DNA of 64,000 nucleotides from Renibacterium sp043789415 (GCF_043789415.1 NZ_JBDLLW010000001.1:682001-746000); one strand, 5' to 3'; positions 1 to 8,908 are shown, counted from the first letter of the stretch. Numbers and translations are program-made. Notes: generated by a model not told the origin, from the letters alone.

Positions 1-1
1 T

Positions 2-922
2 GCCTGGCTCTGGGGTCCGAGCGTTCTTGGCGAGAACTGGGGCTTGCTCGCATTCGTTCTTGGCCTAGCAATTGCCGGTTTCACCATTCATTCCACCTTG
101 GTCGGAGTACAAGGCGGGTCGCGTCAATGGAATAGATTCGCCCTCCTGATCGCCAGCGAATCGACGCTACGCCTTGTCCTGGTGATAGTAGCTTTCGGGC
201 TAGCGGCAACTCTCGCAGGATTCTCCATCGCGGCCGGAGCCGCAGCCTTTGCCTGGATCATTCTGATCCTAGTGAACCCAAAGTACCGTAGCTCCTTTTC
301 ACTGCGGCTGACCATACCGACCAAAGTCTTTCTGCGCAACGTCGGTCATGCCAGCCTTTCCACTGCGGCTAGTTCAGCGCTCATGGTAGGTTTTCCGATT
401 CTGTTTCGGCTCACCTCCTCCGAAGAGGCTTACCAAAGTTCGGCCCCTCTGCTGTTGGCAATTATGTTAACCCGGGCCCCTCTTATGGTGCCGTTGGGCG
501 CGTTTCAAAGTGTGGCCATCTCACATTTCACCAGTAATAGGGAAAAAGGGCTGGCGGCGCTACGCCCAATAGTGCTGATACTCAGCGGGATCGGGGTCGT
601 CGGTGGATTTCTCGCCTATTTGATTGGGCCTTGGCTCATGGAGTTGCTCTTCGGGCCCGCATACTTCGTGCCAGGAATTGTTCTTGCCGGATTTACTCTA
701 GCTGCGGCAGCCTTGGCGATACTCACCATCACCGGCGGCATGTGCCTTGCCGTTCAACGTCATAATGTTTCTTCGCTCGGTTGGATCTTGGCCACCGTAG
801 CAACCTTCGCTGGCCTTTGGCTCCCCTTGGAGACCGATACAAGAGCCGTCGTTTCCCTGCTCGTCGGACCCATCATCGGAATACTCACGCACCTGATAGC
901 TCTGGTCAGGCTTCCGAAGTAA
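2..922 (+). CDS. Wzx-like polysaccharide flippase, 5'-truncated by window edge
   Basis: This is the C-terminal part of a polytopic membrane protein of the MOP/Wzx flippase type, which moves undecaprenyl-linked sugar repeat units across the membrane. The reading frame is open from base 2, so the gene starts upstream of the window. A TTG at 44 could serve as a start, but the upstream codons (AWLWGPSVLGENWG) read as normal protein and resemble the flippase loop before a membrane helix. About eight hydrophobic segments alternate with short basic loops over the visible 306 residues. The gene ends 17 bases inside the convergent epimerase gene, so the two 3' ends overlap. The surrounding glycosyltransferases and nucleotide-sugar enzymes support a polysaccharide role. 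The family is assigned from topology and context; no catalytic motif exists to confirm it. Confidence 0.7.
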   Translation, partial: AWLWGPSVLGENWGLLAFVLGLAIAGFTIHSTLVGVQGGSRQWNRFALLIASESTLRLVLVIVAFGLAATLAGFSIAAGAAAFAWIILILVNPKYRSSFSLRLTIPTKVFLRNVGHASLSTAASSALMVGFPILFRLTSSEEAYQSSAPLLLAIMLTRAPLMVPLGAFQSVAISHFTSNREKGLAALRPIVLILSGIGVVGGFLAYLIGPWLMELLFGPAYFVPGIVLAGFTLAAAALAILTITGGMCLAVQRHNVSSLGWILATVATFAGLWLPLETDTRAVVSLLVGPIIGILTHLIALVRLPK

Positions 923-1928
923 AGGTGCTCTCCTCGTCGAGCAGTTGAAGATCGTGCCGGACCATCGTCTCCACAATCTGTTCAAAACCAAGCCGTGGAC
1001 GCCACCCCAGTGTCGAAGTGATCTTGGTGATGTCACCGCGCATCTCAGGTGCGTCTGAGGGTCGCGAAAAAGCCGGATCTATCTCGACAAAAGGCTCCCA
1101 GTCATCGATGCCTGCAGCGCTAAAAGCCTGAGCGACGAAATCGCGTACCGAATGGGAGACACCGGTTGCGACGACGAAGTCGGCTGGTTCTTTCGCGCTT
1201 GCGATCTGCTGAATCGCTTCCACGAAGTCAGGTGCCCAGCCCCAATCCCGGATGGCGTCAAGATTTCCCAGGCGCAATTTCTGCTGCTGGCCGCGAGCTA
1301 TGGCAGCGACCCCGGAAGTGATTTTTCGGGTCACAAACGTCACCGGCCTGCGCACTGACTCGTGATTGTAGAGAATCGCCGAGGCCGCAAATAACCCACG
1401 ATTCCGATAGATATCAACGGCATGGTGAGCCAACGCCTTTGCCGCCCCATAGGGAGATACCGGCCTGATCAGGACAGACTCATTCTGTGGCACCACTGCA
1501 GCGTGACCAAAAATCTCAGCGCTCGAGGCCTGAAAAAAACGTACCTGCTTGCCTGAGTTTTCTTGCAGTCTCCAGGCGCATTCAAGTAATGCCACGGCAG
1601 AAGACCCAGAGACCACGGTGGTTTGATAGGGCTGCTGCCAAGACTGATGAACCGAACTGATTCCTCCCAAGTTGAAAACCACATCTGGCTGCAACTCGGC
1701 AAAAAGCGATTCAAGACGCCGAATATCGGCCAAATCGCCAGCGTGCCCTATCAGGCCCGGCACCTGATTTTCATCATTCGGCAGCGAACCCTCCGAAGGA
1801 CGCACTAAACCGTGCACTGCCCAACCTTGATCAAGCAGCGTTTCCGCAAGATAGGAGCCATCCTGGCCGGTTGCCCCAGTGATCAGAGCTGTTCTTTCGG
1901 GCGCCTTCTGGAGATTTTCCGCAGTCAT
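906..1928 (-). CDS. GDP-mannose 4,6-dehydratase-like SDR (Gmd paralogue)
   Basis: Extended short-chain dehydrogenase/reductase of 340 residues. The NAD(P) motif GATGQDG is at 18-24, the catalytic region SSAEIFG at 135-141 and the YxxxK pair at Y160/K164, followed by a YNHESVRRP segment typical of GDP-mannose 4,6-dehydratases. Its ATG overlaps the stop of the upstream gmd gene (ATGA), so the two are translationally coupled. The two proteins are clearly related but diverged. Gmd itself makes GDP-4-keto-6-deoxy-mannose; this second copy could be a second dehydratase, or a reductase/epimerase acting on that intermediate to give GDP-rhamnose, GDP-fucose or GDP-6-deoxy-talose. The NHES segment argues for retained dehydratase chemistry. 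The exact product cannot be read from sequence alone. Confidence 0.8.
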   Translation of the reverse strand: MTAENLQKAPERTALITGATGQDGSYLAETLLDQGWAVHGLVRPSEGSLPNDENQVPGLIGHAGDLADIRRLESLFAELQPDVVFNLGGISSVHQSWQQPYQTTVVSGSSAVALLECAWRLQENSGKQVRFFQASSAEIFGHAAVVPQNESVLIRPVSPYGAAKALAHHAVDIYRNRGLFAASAILYNHESVRRPVTFVTRKITSGVAAIARGQQQKLRLGNLDAIRDWGWAPDFVEAIQQIASAKEPADFVVATGVSHSVRDFVAQAFSAAGIDDWEPFVEIDPAFSRPSDAPEMRGDITKITSTLGWRPRLGFEQIVETMVRHDLQLLDEESTFTSEA

Positions 1929-2902
1929 CGAGCCGATTGCTCAGCTAGGTCACTCTCCACCATCATTGCTACCAACTCTTTGAAAGAAACCTTTGGCTTC
2001 CAGCCAAGAACTCGTTCGGCCTTTGCTGAATCGCCAATCAGAAGATCGACTTCGGCTGGCCGCATAAAGCGCGGATCTTGACGGACATATTTGCGCCAGT
2101 CAGCGATTTCGGCCGCATCGAATGCCGCTTCGAGAAGATCCTCGATCGAGTGGGTTTCACCCGTAGAGATCACATAGTCGTCTGCTTCAGGTTGTTGGAG
2201 CATGAGCCACATAGCCTCGACGTAGTCGCCAGCAAAACCCCAGTCACGCTTAGCATCCAAATTGCCCAATACTATTTCGTCTTGCAGCCCTAGCTTGATA
2301 CGCGCCACAGCCTGAGAGATTTTCCGGGTAACGAACTCCGGCCCACGGCGGGGGGACTCATGATTGAAGAGAATTCCGCTGGAGGCATGCATCCCATAGG
2401 ATTCGCGATAGTTGATGGTCATATAATGACCGAAAACCTTTGCCACCCCATAGGGCGAGCGCGGCCAAAGCAAGGTTTCCTCCCGCTGCGGAACCTGCTG
2501 CACCTTACCGAACATCTCGGAAGAGGAGGCCTGGTAGAAACGCACTTTGGAGACATCACCAGCTGCGTAGAGCCTGGTAGCCTCCAGCATATTCAAGACG
2601 CCCTTGCCGGTGACATCCGTGGTCAAAGAAGCGTTCTCCCACGAGTACGCCACAAATGAAATGGCCCCGAGGTTATACACTTCGTCCGGCTGGGCGATAC
2701 TCAAAACCCTGACCAAAGAAGAAACATCGGTGAGATCACCCGTCAGCAGGGTGATCCCCGGAATGGTTTCCTGGACGAGAGCAAACTTTGGATTGTTTTG
2801 ACCACGGATGAGACCGAAGACTTCATATCCCTTTGAGTTGAGAAGTTCGGCCAGATAGAGACCGTCTTGGCCGGTTATTCCGGTGATAAGCGCGCGGGGC
2901 AT
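1925..2902 (-). CDS. gmd: GDP-mannose 4,6-dehydratase
   Basis: Converts GDP-D-mannose to GDP-4-keto-6-deoxy-D-mannose, the first step to GDP-linked deoxyhexoses used in surface glycans. Of 325 residues, GITGQDG at 8-14 binds NADP, SSSEMFG at 126-132 and YGVAK at 151-155 hold the catalytic Ser/Glu/Tyr/Lys set, and FNHESPRRG is the family's nucleotide-sugar signature. The length is slightly shorter than the E. coli enzyme (about 373) and close to actinobacterial forms. It starts with ATG at 2902 and overlaps the following paralogue by four bases. About 56 bases separate it from the upstream glycosyltransferase gene on the same strand, so a three-gene unit running leftward is likely. Confidence 0.9.
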   Translation of the reverse strand: MPRALITGITGQDGLYLAELLNSKGYEVFGLIRGQNNPKFALVQETIPGITLLTGDLTDVSSLVRVLSIAQPDEVYNLGAISFVAYSWENASLTTDVTGKGVLNMLEATRLYAAGDVSKVRFYQASSSEMFGKVQQVPQREETLLWPRSPYGVAKVFGHYMTINYRESYGMHASSGILFNHESPRRGPEFVTRKISQAVARIKLGLQDEIVLGNLDAKRDWGFAGDYVEAMWLMLQQPEADDYVISTGETHSIEDLLEAAFDAAEIADWRKYVRQDPRFMRPAEVDLLIGDSAKAERVLGWKPKVSFKELVAMMVESDLAEQSAR

Positions 2903-2958
2903 GTGTCCGTTCCTTGGTGATCAGGCATTCAAGCTAGGTGACAACGAGATTACGTTTA

Positions 2959-4179
2959 CTATATCTGGTTACGACTTCGGTAGGCATAACGGTAGGCCTG
3001 CTCATGAACTTCCGCGCAATGAGCCCAAGTGAACTTATTAACTTGTTCGAGACCTGCTGCCTGGAGCTCCTCAGTTGAGTCGATCGCTTGCAGAATGGCC
3101 GCTGCGATATCTTGTGGTTTCAAAGGGTCAAAGGTTACCGCGGCATTTCCGACGATCTCAGGCAATGATCCGGAGGTAGAACTGGCCACCGGGCAACCGG
3201 AGGCCATAGCCTCCAGAGGAGGCAGGCCGAAGCCCTCATAGAGACTCGGAAAAACCATACATGCCGCTTGGCGGTAGAGTTCACGCAGTTCAGCAAGCGA
3301 CACCAGACCCCGGACCTCGACGTTTGACGGCACGTCCGTTAAGGTCTCAAGAGCACCACCGGTCAAAATCAATCGCAAATCCGGGTTCGTCGTCTGGAGA
3401 ATCCGCATGGCCTCAAAAAGCTTGGCGTGATTCTTATGCTTCCAGCCTCGCGCGGGATAGAGGATGAATCGCTCCCGAGATCCAAGGTTTGGGGTGAATT
3501 CAGCAGCGTCAACACCAAGGTGAGCAACGAAAATCTTCTCCGGAGCTATCCCCAGGTGGTCGATAATGCTCTGTTTCGCGAACTCGCTAATAGTGACGAC
3601 GACGTCCGCCTTCTTAGCCGCTCTATCGTAGTAGAACTTTCGGTACACCTTATCGAAAGGAGTGAAAAGGTCAGGCAGGTCCATATGCTGCATATCAAGC
3701 AACGTCTGCACAAAGGGTAGTCTTCGCGAGGGCTTGGGCAGCGGGACAGTGAAAGGCACGTGAAAAACATCCGACCCGCGCATACGCTTCAGCAGCCGAC
3801 CACGGTGGATGAAGCTTTGAACCAGGGTTTTGATCCGAGCGACATTAGTTTTCCCCCCGGAAACCTCGCTGCAGACCACTTCGGGAACAGCAGCGGTGAA
3901 ATTCTCAGCAAAGCTGCTGACGTAAGCAGTTGCTTTGGTCGATGGTGAGGTACCCAGGCTCTCTAATAGCTGGCGAGCATAGGTCTCACTCCCACCCATA
4001 CCGCCGGGCACCAACGTCAGCATGGAAACTGCCACCTTGAGCGGTGGGGAACCTTCGGTCGAGAGGTCTTCGGAATGGTCTTCAGGCCAAGTCATAGCTG
4101 AAATCTTATCCTCAAGATCCATTGTTGATGATTTCAGCGGGATCGCAAGATCCCTAAAGCAATCGAGGGCAATCGACAA
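2959..4179 (-). CDS. GT4-family glycosyltransferase
   Basis: GT-B-fold retaining glycosyltransferase of up to 406 residues. An N-terminal acceptor domain carries GGMGGSETYARQLL, an early Gly-rich loop. The C-terminal donor domain has the sugar-nucleotide motif with the EGFGLPPLEAMASG segment (the E-x7-E pattern of GT4) and a PEIVG segment. It probably adds a sugar, perhaps the GDP-deoxyhexose made by the two genes downstream, to a lipid-linked glycan on the cytoplasmic face. The start is uncertain. ATG codons at 4179, 4122 and 4095 are all in frame and the first roughly 45 residues are not conserved-looking, so a shorter form is possible. It is divergent from the GT2 gene at 4319. Confidence 0.85.
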   Translation of the reverse strand: MSIALDCFRDLAIPLKSSTMDLEDKISAMTWPEDHSEDLSTEGSPPLKVAVSMLTLVPGGMGGSETYARQLLESLGTSPSTKATAYVSSFAENFTAAVPEVVCSEVSGGKTNVARIKTLVQSFIHRGRLLKRMRGSDVFHVPFTVPLPKPSRRLPFVQTLLDMQHMDLPDLFTPFDKVYRKFYYDRAAKKADVVVTISEFAKQSIIDHLGIAPEKIFVAHLGVDAAEFTPNLGSRERFILYPARGWKHKNHAKLFEAMRILQTTNPDLRLILTGGALETLTDVPSNVEVRGLVSLAELRELYRQAACMVFPSLYEGFGLPPLEAMASGCPVASSTSGSLPEIVGNAAVTFDPLKPQDIAAAILQAIDSTEELQAAGLEQVNKFTWAHCAEVHEQAYRYAYRSRNQI

Positions 4180-4300
4180 TAACTACTATCGAGAAGAGCC
4201 CCTGTCCGATTCGACAGTTGATACCGTCTTCCCGAACCAGGAATCTTCCGAAACCGCGAAGTCAAGGCTGGGGCGGATGTAGGGCGAAGACAGCCATGAT

Positions 4301-4309
4301 TGATATAGT
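4301..4309 (+). promoter_or_regulatory. Extended -10 promoter for a near-leaderless transcript
   Basis: TGATATAGT fits an extended -10 element (TGn plus TATAGT). The ATG of the downstream gene at 4319 lies nine bases after the hexamer, and no Shine-Dalgarno sequence is present. Transcription would begin two or three bases before the ATG. No good -35 is seen 17 bases upstream, which is tolerable for a TGn promoter. The ATG also sits in the right arm of a short dyad (CCATGAT at 4294-4300, ATCATGG at 4316-4322). Confidence 0.45.
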
Positions 4310-4318
4310 TGGTCCATC

Positions 4319-5068
4319 ATGGAGTCGATAAACCCTGCGCGATTACTCATCATCATGCCAGCTTGGAATGAAGCCGAGGTTGTAGGCAACACTGTGCGAG
4401 AAGTCCTTGCCACGAACGACACCTACGATGTTCTCGTAGTCAATGATGGGTCCACCGACGACACTGCGGGCCAAGCGGAGGCAGCCGGGGCGACGGTATT
4501 GAATCTTCCCTTTAACCTTGGAGTAGGTGGAGCGATGCGTGCGGGTTTCAAGTACGCAAGCAGGCTCGGGTACTCTCAGGTGATCCAGGTCGACGCAGAC
4601 GGTCAGCATGACCCTAAAAACATCGATGACGTGGTGGCCGGTTTAGCTAAAGCGGACATATCAATCGGTGCCAGATTCGCCGAACAAGGGCAGTATGAGG
4701 TCAAGGGTCCAAGGCGATGGGCCATGGTTATCCTGGCCAAGACGATTTCTGGACTCGCTAAGACCAGGCTGACCGACGTAACCAGCGGATTCCGTGCGGC
4801 AAATCGTCGGGGAATTAGCCAGTATCTGGATCACTATCCAGCTGAATACCTGGGTGACACCATCGATTCGCTCGTCGTCGCCATTCGATCCGGGTGCACA
4901 GTGGTACAGGTGCCCGTAGAGATGCGGGTTCGCCAAGGCGGAAAGCCCAGCCACAATCCTTTCAAGTCTGCTTTGTACCTGGGGCGCTCGATCTTCGCCC
5001 TGCTTTTCGCGCTGACTCGTCGGCGTTCACACAACCTCGTACAAAATGAACCGGCGGTATCTAACTAA
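4319..5068 (+). CDS. GT2-family glycosyltransferase, polyprenyl-phosphate sugar synthase type
   Basis: A 249-residue GT-A glycosyltransferase similar to dolichol/polyprenol-phosphate mannosyltransferases. MPAWNEAE near residue 13, VNDGSTDD at 41-48 and DADGQHDP at 92-99 are the nucleotide-sugar and metal-binding motifs. There is no long C-terminal membrane domain; only residues about 215-235 are hydrophobic. The likely role is to load a sugar from a nucleotide donor onto polyprenyl phosphate or onto a lipid-linked glycan. The ATG has no ribosome binding site and a -10 element ends nine bases earlier, suggesting leaderless translation. The stop overlaps the start of the DUF2304 gene by one base (TAATG), a pairing often seen for this GT2 type in Actinobacteria. 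Confidence 0.88.
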   Translation: MESINPARLLIIMPAWNEAEVVGNTVREVLATNDTYDVLVVNDGSTDDTAGQAEAAGATVLNLPFNLGVGGAMRAGFKYASRLGYSQVIQVDADGQHDPKNIDDVVAGLAKADISIGARFAEQGQYEVKGPRRWAMVILAKTISGLAKTRLTDVTSGFRAANRRGISQYLDHYPAEYLGDTIDSLVVAIRSGCTVVQVPVEMRVRQGGKPSHNPFKSALYLGRSIFALLFALTRRRSHNLVQNEPAVSN

Positions 5069-5520
5069 TGGGAAACCTTGCTGCCCTGGTTTTGGCGCTG
5101 CTGATCGTCGGCGTGATCGTGCAAATGCTTCGAGTAAAAAAGCTGCGAGAAAAATACGCGGTTTTGTGGCTGATCCTCGGTATCGGAACTGCGATCCTCG
5201 CAGCCTTCCCAGGGTTGCTGGGAGCTGTCTCTAGTTTCGTCGGCGTCCAGATACCGTCCAACTTGCTTTTTACCATCGGCATACTCCTCCTCGTCGGCGT
5301 CTGCCTGCACCTGTCCTGGGAGAATTCAGTCGTCGAAGATGAAACCAGGATCCTCGCCGAAGAAGTAGCGATTTTGCGTGCGCAAGTGGAGAAGATCGAT
5401 CGGGCCCACCAAACAAGCTCCGTCGAGACAGCAACGGAAGAGAATGAGACCCCCTCGACAAACCCGACTCACCTGGATTCGGTTCCTCACGATCCGGTCA
5501 ACGAAAGTACCCCGAAATAA
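5068..5520 (+). CDS. DUF2304 family membrane protein
   Basis: A 150-residue protein with three hydrophobic helices in residues about 3-22, 31-55 and 65-88, then a charged, probably coiled-coil segment (about 88-118) and an acidic, disordered tail. This matches the DUF2304 family, small membrane partners encoded next to GT2 polyprenyl-phosphate glycosyltransferases. The start codon overlaps the stop of the preceding GT2 gene by one base, and the next gene starts immediately after the stop, so a tight operon is clear. By analogy it may anchor or assist the GT2 enzyme at the membrane; this is inference from gene pairing, since no biochemical role is established for the family. Confidence 0.8.
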   Translation: MGNLAALVLALLIVGVIVQMLRVKKLREKYAVLWLILGIGTAILAAFPGLLGAVSSFVGVQIPSNLLFTIGILLLVGVCLHLSWENSVVEDETRILAEEVAILRAQVEKIDRAHQTSSVETATEENETPSTNPTHLDSVPHDPVNESTPK

Positions 5521-6405
5521 ATGCCTCTAGATATCTTCATTCCCTATTGGGGTGACCCCGGCTACATGAAAGAAACGGTCAAGAGCGTGCTAGCTCAAGA
5601 CCACGACGACTGGCTCTTGACCGTCGTTGACGATGCCTATCCCGACCGAACCGTGGAAAATTTCGTCTCTGGGATCCAGGACCCCAGGGTTTCCTATCTG
5701 CGGAAAGCCGAAAACGCCGGTATCACCGAGAATTATCGAACCTGTGTGTCCATGGCGACACAGGATGTGATGGTGATCTTAGGCTGCGACGATGTCCTGC
5801 TGCCTAATTATGTCGCTACTGTGCTGGAAGCGCACCGCAAATTCCCTCAGGCCTCGATTATTCAGCCCGGAGTTCAGGTAATCGATCAAAACGGAACAGT
5901 GGTGCGAACCTTGGCCGATTCGATTAAGGACGTAGTAAAACCTTCGGGAGGCAAGCCGAAGATACTCTCGGGTGAATCGTTGAGCACAAATCTGATGCAT
6001 GGTGATTGGCTTTACTGGCCCTCTCTCGCCTTCCGCGTTGACAGCTTACGAGAAGTCGCGTTCCGCGATGGATTCCCCATCATCCAAGATTTGGCTCTGG
6101 TGATGGACATGATCTACCGAGGGGATCAGCTGCTGCTGGACCCCACAGTATGCTTCCAATATCGCCGTCATTCCAACAGCGCCTCATCCTCCAAACTTGT
6201 CGATGGTTCTCGGTTTGCTGGAGAGCGAGAATACTTCGCCTTGGCCGCTGAACAAGCTAAGACGCTCGGATGGAATCGCACAGCACGAGCTGCTTCGTGG
6301 CGGCTCACCTCGCGTGCACACGCCGCTTCCTTATTACCTCAGGCTCTGTTGTCGCGAAATGGCGCCGCCCTTAAAGCCCTCGTCCGACACTCCCTCGGCA
6401 AATAG
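5521..6405 (+). CDS. GT2-family glycosyltransferase
   Basis: A 294-residue GT-A glycosyltransferase. The N-terminus IFIPYWGDPGYMKETVKSVL and the VVDDAYPD motif (about residues 38-45) form the nucleotide-binding part. GCDDVLLPNY near residue 90 is the DxD-like metal site (here CDDV), and a late HGDW...QDLALVMD segment supplies the probable catalytic base (ED/QD type). It is soluble apart from weak hydrophobic stretches. It starts on the base after the DUF2304 stop and is the third gene of a plus-strand operon that continues to the epimerase at 6430. The sugar transferred cannot be told from the sequence. Confidence 0.87.
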   Translation: MPLDIFIPYWGDPGYMKETVKSVLAQDHDDWLLTVVDDAYPDRTVENFVSGIQDPRVSYLRKAENAGITENYRTCVSMATQDVMVILGCDDVLLPNYVATVLEAHRKFPQASIIQPGVQVIDQNGTVVRTLADSIKDVVKPSGGKPKILSGESLSTNLMHGDWLYWPSLAFRVDSLREVAFRDGFPIIQDLALVMDMIYRGDQLLLDPTVCFQYRRHSNSASSSKLVDGSRFAGEREYFALAAEQAKTLGWNRTARAASWRLTSRAHAASLLPQALLSRNGAALKALVRHSLGK

Positions 6406-6429
6406 GCTGTCCGTTTCGAAAGGTCACTC

Positions 6430-7524
6430 ATGATTAATAGCAAACAAGCTCCTCACTCTGGTGGAACTGTATTAGTAACAGGGGGCGCAGGCTTCATCGG
6501 CTGCGCGATCTCGGCCAGTTTGGTCGAAGCATTTGACCGGGTGGTCGTCGTTGACTCACTGCATCCGCAAATCCATTCTGACGGCGCCCGGCCAGCCGCG
6601 CTTGCCGAGGAAGCCGAACTGGTCATCGCCGATATTACTGAGCCAGCCACCTGGGATGCTTTGCTTCCTGGGCTGTCTCCGGATGTCGTCATTCATCTTG
6701 CCGCGGAAACCGGCACAGGCCAGTCGCTTGAAGAGTCATCTCGTCATGCGCTCACGAATGTTGTTGGCACCACTCAGTTGCTCGACGGACTGAACCGTCA
6801 TAAAAATTTGCCGAGACGAATCGTGCTCTCCTCCAGCCGGGCGGTCTACGGGGAGGGCGCCTGGAAAAATTCGGACGGCGGACTCTACTATCCTGGCCAA
6901 CGCACCAGCGACACCTTGGATAAGAGCGAATGGGACTTTCCCAACAGCACCCCGGTGGAGATGAATGCACAAGAGATCTTCCCCTCGCCGGTGAGCGTCT
7001 ATGGCGCGACGAAACTAGCTCAAGAACATATTCTCCAGGCCTGGGCCAATTCTTATAACGTGCAAACCGCCGTTCTTCGCTTACAGAATGTCTATGGTCC
7101 TGGCCAGTCCCTGATCAATCCTTATACGGGGATCATGAGCCTGTTTTGCCGGATGGCGATGGGTGGAAAATCCATACCGCTCTACGAGGACGGCGAAGTT
7201 CGACGTGATTTCATCTTGATCGACGATGTTGCCTCCGCGATTGTTTCCGCTGCAACCTCCCCCACCGTGCAGGCTGATCCTATCGATATTGGTTCCGGAG
7301 AATTTCAGACCATCGGCACTGCGGCCCGTTTGATAGCGAATCATTATGGCGCCCCTGAGCCTCATGTCACAGGTCAGTATCGTCAAGGGGACGTCCGGCA
7401 TGCTTGGGCGAATATTGACGCGGCCCGAGACGTGCTCGGCTGGCAGCCACGTTACAGCCTTGCCGAAGGTATTGAGCTGCTCGCTCATTGGATTGATGCC
7501 CAGCCGAATGTTCAGCCGGCTTAG
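6430..7524 (+). CDS. NAD-dependent sugar epimerase, probable dTDP-L-rhamnose 4-epimerase
   Basis: Extended SDR of 364 residues with GGAGFIG at 18-24, an SSSRAVYGEG catalytic region, a YGATK active-site pair and a LYEDGEVRRDFI segment. The insertion between the catalytic serine and the YxxxK motif (tryptophan/tyrosine-rich, with YYPGQR and EWDF) resembles the one in WbiB/Tle-type dTDP-L-rhamnose 4-epimerases, which make dTDP-6-deoxy-L-talose. That assignment rests on motif recall and is moderate; UDP-glucose 4-epimerase or another SDR activity is the alternative. The ATG at 6430 has AAAGG six bases upstream. A strong inverted repeat follows the gene, ending the operon that began at 4319. Confidence 0.75.
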   Translation: MINSKQAPHSGGTVLVTGGAGFIGCAISASLVEAFDRVVVVDSLHPQIHSDGARPAALAEEAELVIADITEPATWDALLPGLSPDVVIHLAAETGTGQSLEESSRHALTNVVGTTQLLDGLNRHKNLPRRIVLSSSRAVYGEGAWKNSDGGLYYPGQRTSDTLDKSEWDFPNSTPVEMNAQEIFPSPVSVYGATKLAQEHILQAWANSYNVQTAVLRLQNVYGPGQSLINPYTGIMSLFCRMAMGGKSIPLYEDGEVRRDFILIDDVASAIVSAATSPTVQADPIDIGSGEFQTIGTAARLIANHYGAPEPHVTGQYRQGDVRHAWANIDAARDVLGWQPRYSLAEGIELLAHWIDAQPNVQPA

Positions 7525-7546
7525 GCCGTTCAGGAGTATTTCCTGG

Positions 7547-7593
7547 CCTTGAGGCTCAGTCCGGGTGACCGACGTCGGGCCTGAGCCTCAAGG
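7547..7593. terminator. Bidirectional terminator-like hairpin between convergent genes
   Basis: Arms CCTTGAGGCTCAG (7547-7559) and CTGAGCCTCAAGG (7581-7593) are perfect 13-base complements around a 21-base loop. They lie between the 3' end of the epimerase gene and the 3' end of the minus-strand acyltransferase gene. No strong T-run follows on either side. Confidence 0.7.
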
Positions 7594-7693
7594 CTAAATC
7601 AAAGACCGTCGCGCCGAAGAGTCTTCGCCGTAAGGCTTCGAATTTGCGCTAGATCCATGTCATCAAGCGGAGTTTCCAGCTCTCACGACGGGA

Positions 7694-8791
7694 TCAACTA
7701 GGCGTGGAATAGACGGTTTTCCTGGCTCTACGCATCACCGGGCGCTCGACGAGCAACCAGCTCAGGAGAGCAAAGGGAACGGTGCAGACCAAGGCAGCGA
7801 TCGTAAACAGCCACACACCCCAGTGGTAAGCACCCAAGACAGCGAGCAACTGCTGAACTGGGAAAGCATAGATATAAGCACCATAGGAGATATCGTTCTT
7901 ACCCACGACCTTAGGTTGCTTCAGCCAGGTCGAAATCCATAAAATCCCGTAAGCGATAAACGGTGCGGCCAGCTGCGGGCCAAATCCATGCACGAAGAAA
8001 ACGATCAACCCCGCCAATAAGATAGAGGCGATACCGGGCAGGTTGCCGAATCCCAGCCATGAACTGCATGATTGCACGACTGCTCCACCTAAGAAGAATG
8101 GAATCAGACGAGCTGCAAGCGCCACATTTGGATTGCCTTGAAAATACGGCATGAGCGCATCCATATTTGCCCAAAATACAACGCTCAGAACGAAGAGCAG
8201 GATAATCGGCCAGGGCGACTTCTTAGCAAGCGCAAAAAAACCCACGAAACCAATGATCAAGTACGCAATGAACTCAAAATAAAGCGTCCAGAGGGATCCG
8301 TTCCATGCCCCCGGATAAGGTACTCCGACCGGGGTGCCCGCAATATCGTAGCTGACGATCCGCAGAGGTAGATTAGCAATGATCGAGTTGATCGGAGTTG
8401 TGGGTGTGCTGAGGAAACCGCTCAACGAGCCATGCTGGATGAGGTAGGCGATCGGCGCAAAGACGAAGGCCATGACCACTAGGCAAACGACGAAGGCTGG
8501 AAAAATCCGAGCGATCCGATGGACGAGGTAGACACCGATTCGATTGCCGAACCTGCTCGCGGTGATCAGATACCCGCTGATGCCAAAGAACCCAGCGACC
8601 GCCCAACCACCGAGATTTTCACCTCGAAAATGTGGCCCAACTCCGTCGCCTACGATGTACCAGCTATGAGCGAATAAGACCAGCAACGCGAGAATCAAGC
8701 GAATGAGATTCAGACTATTGCTGCGAGGGTCGAGAGCTTTGCCCACCAAGAGCCGTTGTGATCGCTCAGCGCTAACAGCAGTAGCAGTCAA
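7694..8791 (-). CDS. Acyltransferase family 3 membrane protein (OafA-like)
   Basis: A 365-residue integral membrane acyltransferase with about ten hydrophobic helices. The N-terminal NLIRLILALLVLFAHS segment carries the conserved arginine and histidine of the acyltransferase-3 family, and a GISGYLITASRF segment follows. Such proteins transfer acetyl or other acyl groups to sugars of surface glycans. The start is TTG at 8791, chosen because AAAGGA lies eight bases upstream. There is no C-terminal SGNH domain, unlike the second acyltransferase at 11996. It is a single gene facing left, divergent from rmlA, and ends at a shared terminator hairpin. The acceptor is probably the local polysaccharide, by context. 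Confidence 0.88.
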   Translation of the reverse strand: MTATAVSAERSQRLLVGKALDPRSNSLNLIRLILALLVLFAHSWYIVGDGVGPHFRGENLGGWAVAGFFGISGYLITASRFGNRIGVYLVHRIARIFPAFVVCLVVMAFVFAPIAYLIQHGSLSGFLSTPTTPINSIIANLPLRIVSYDIAGTPVGVPYPGAWNGSLWTLYFEFIAYLIIGFVGFFALAKKSPWPIILLFVLSVVFWANMDALMPYFQGNPNVALAARLIPFFLGGAVVQSCSSWLGFGNLPGIASILLAGLIVFFVHGFGPQLAAPFIAYGILWISTWLKQPKVVGKNDISYGAYIYAFPVQQLLAVLGAYHWGVWLFTIAALVCTVPFALLSWLLVERPVMRRARKTVYSTPS

Positions 8792-8908
8792 TCTCAGTTC
8801 CTTTGTTCTGTCAGATTCTCGAATTTCATCGGAGATTTACCCGTTGAAAAGGATCCCACTTCTCACTCCAGTTTGCCGCAAACTCCGAGTGTAGACGAAG
8901 ATTGACAC

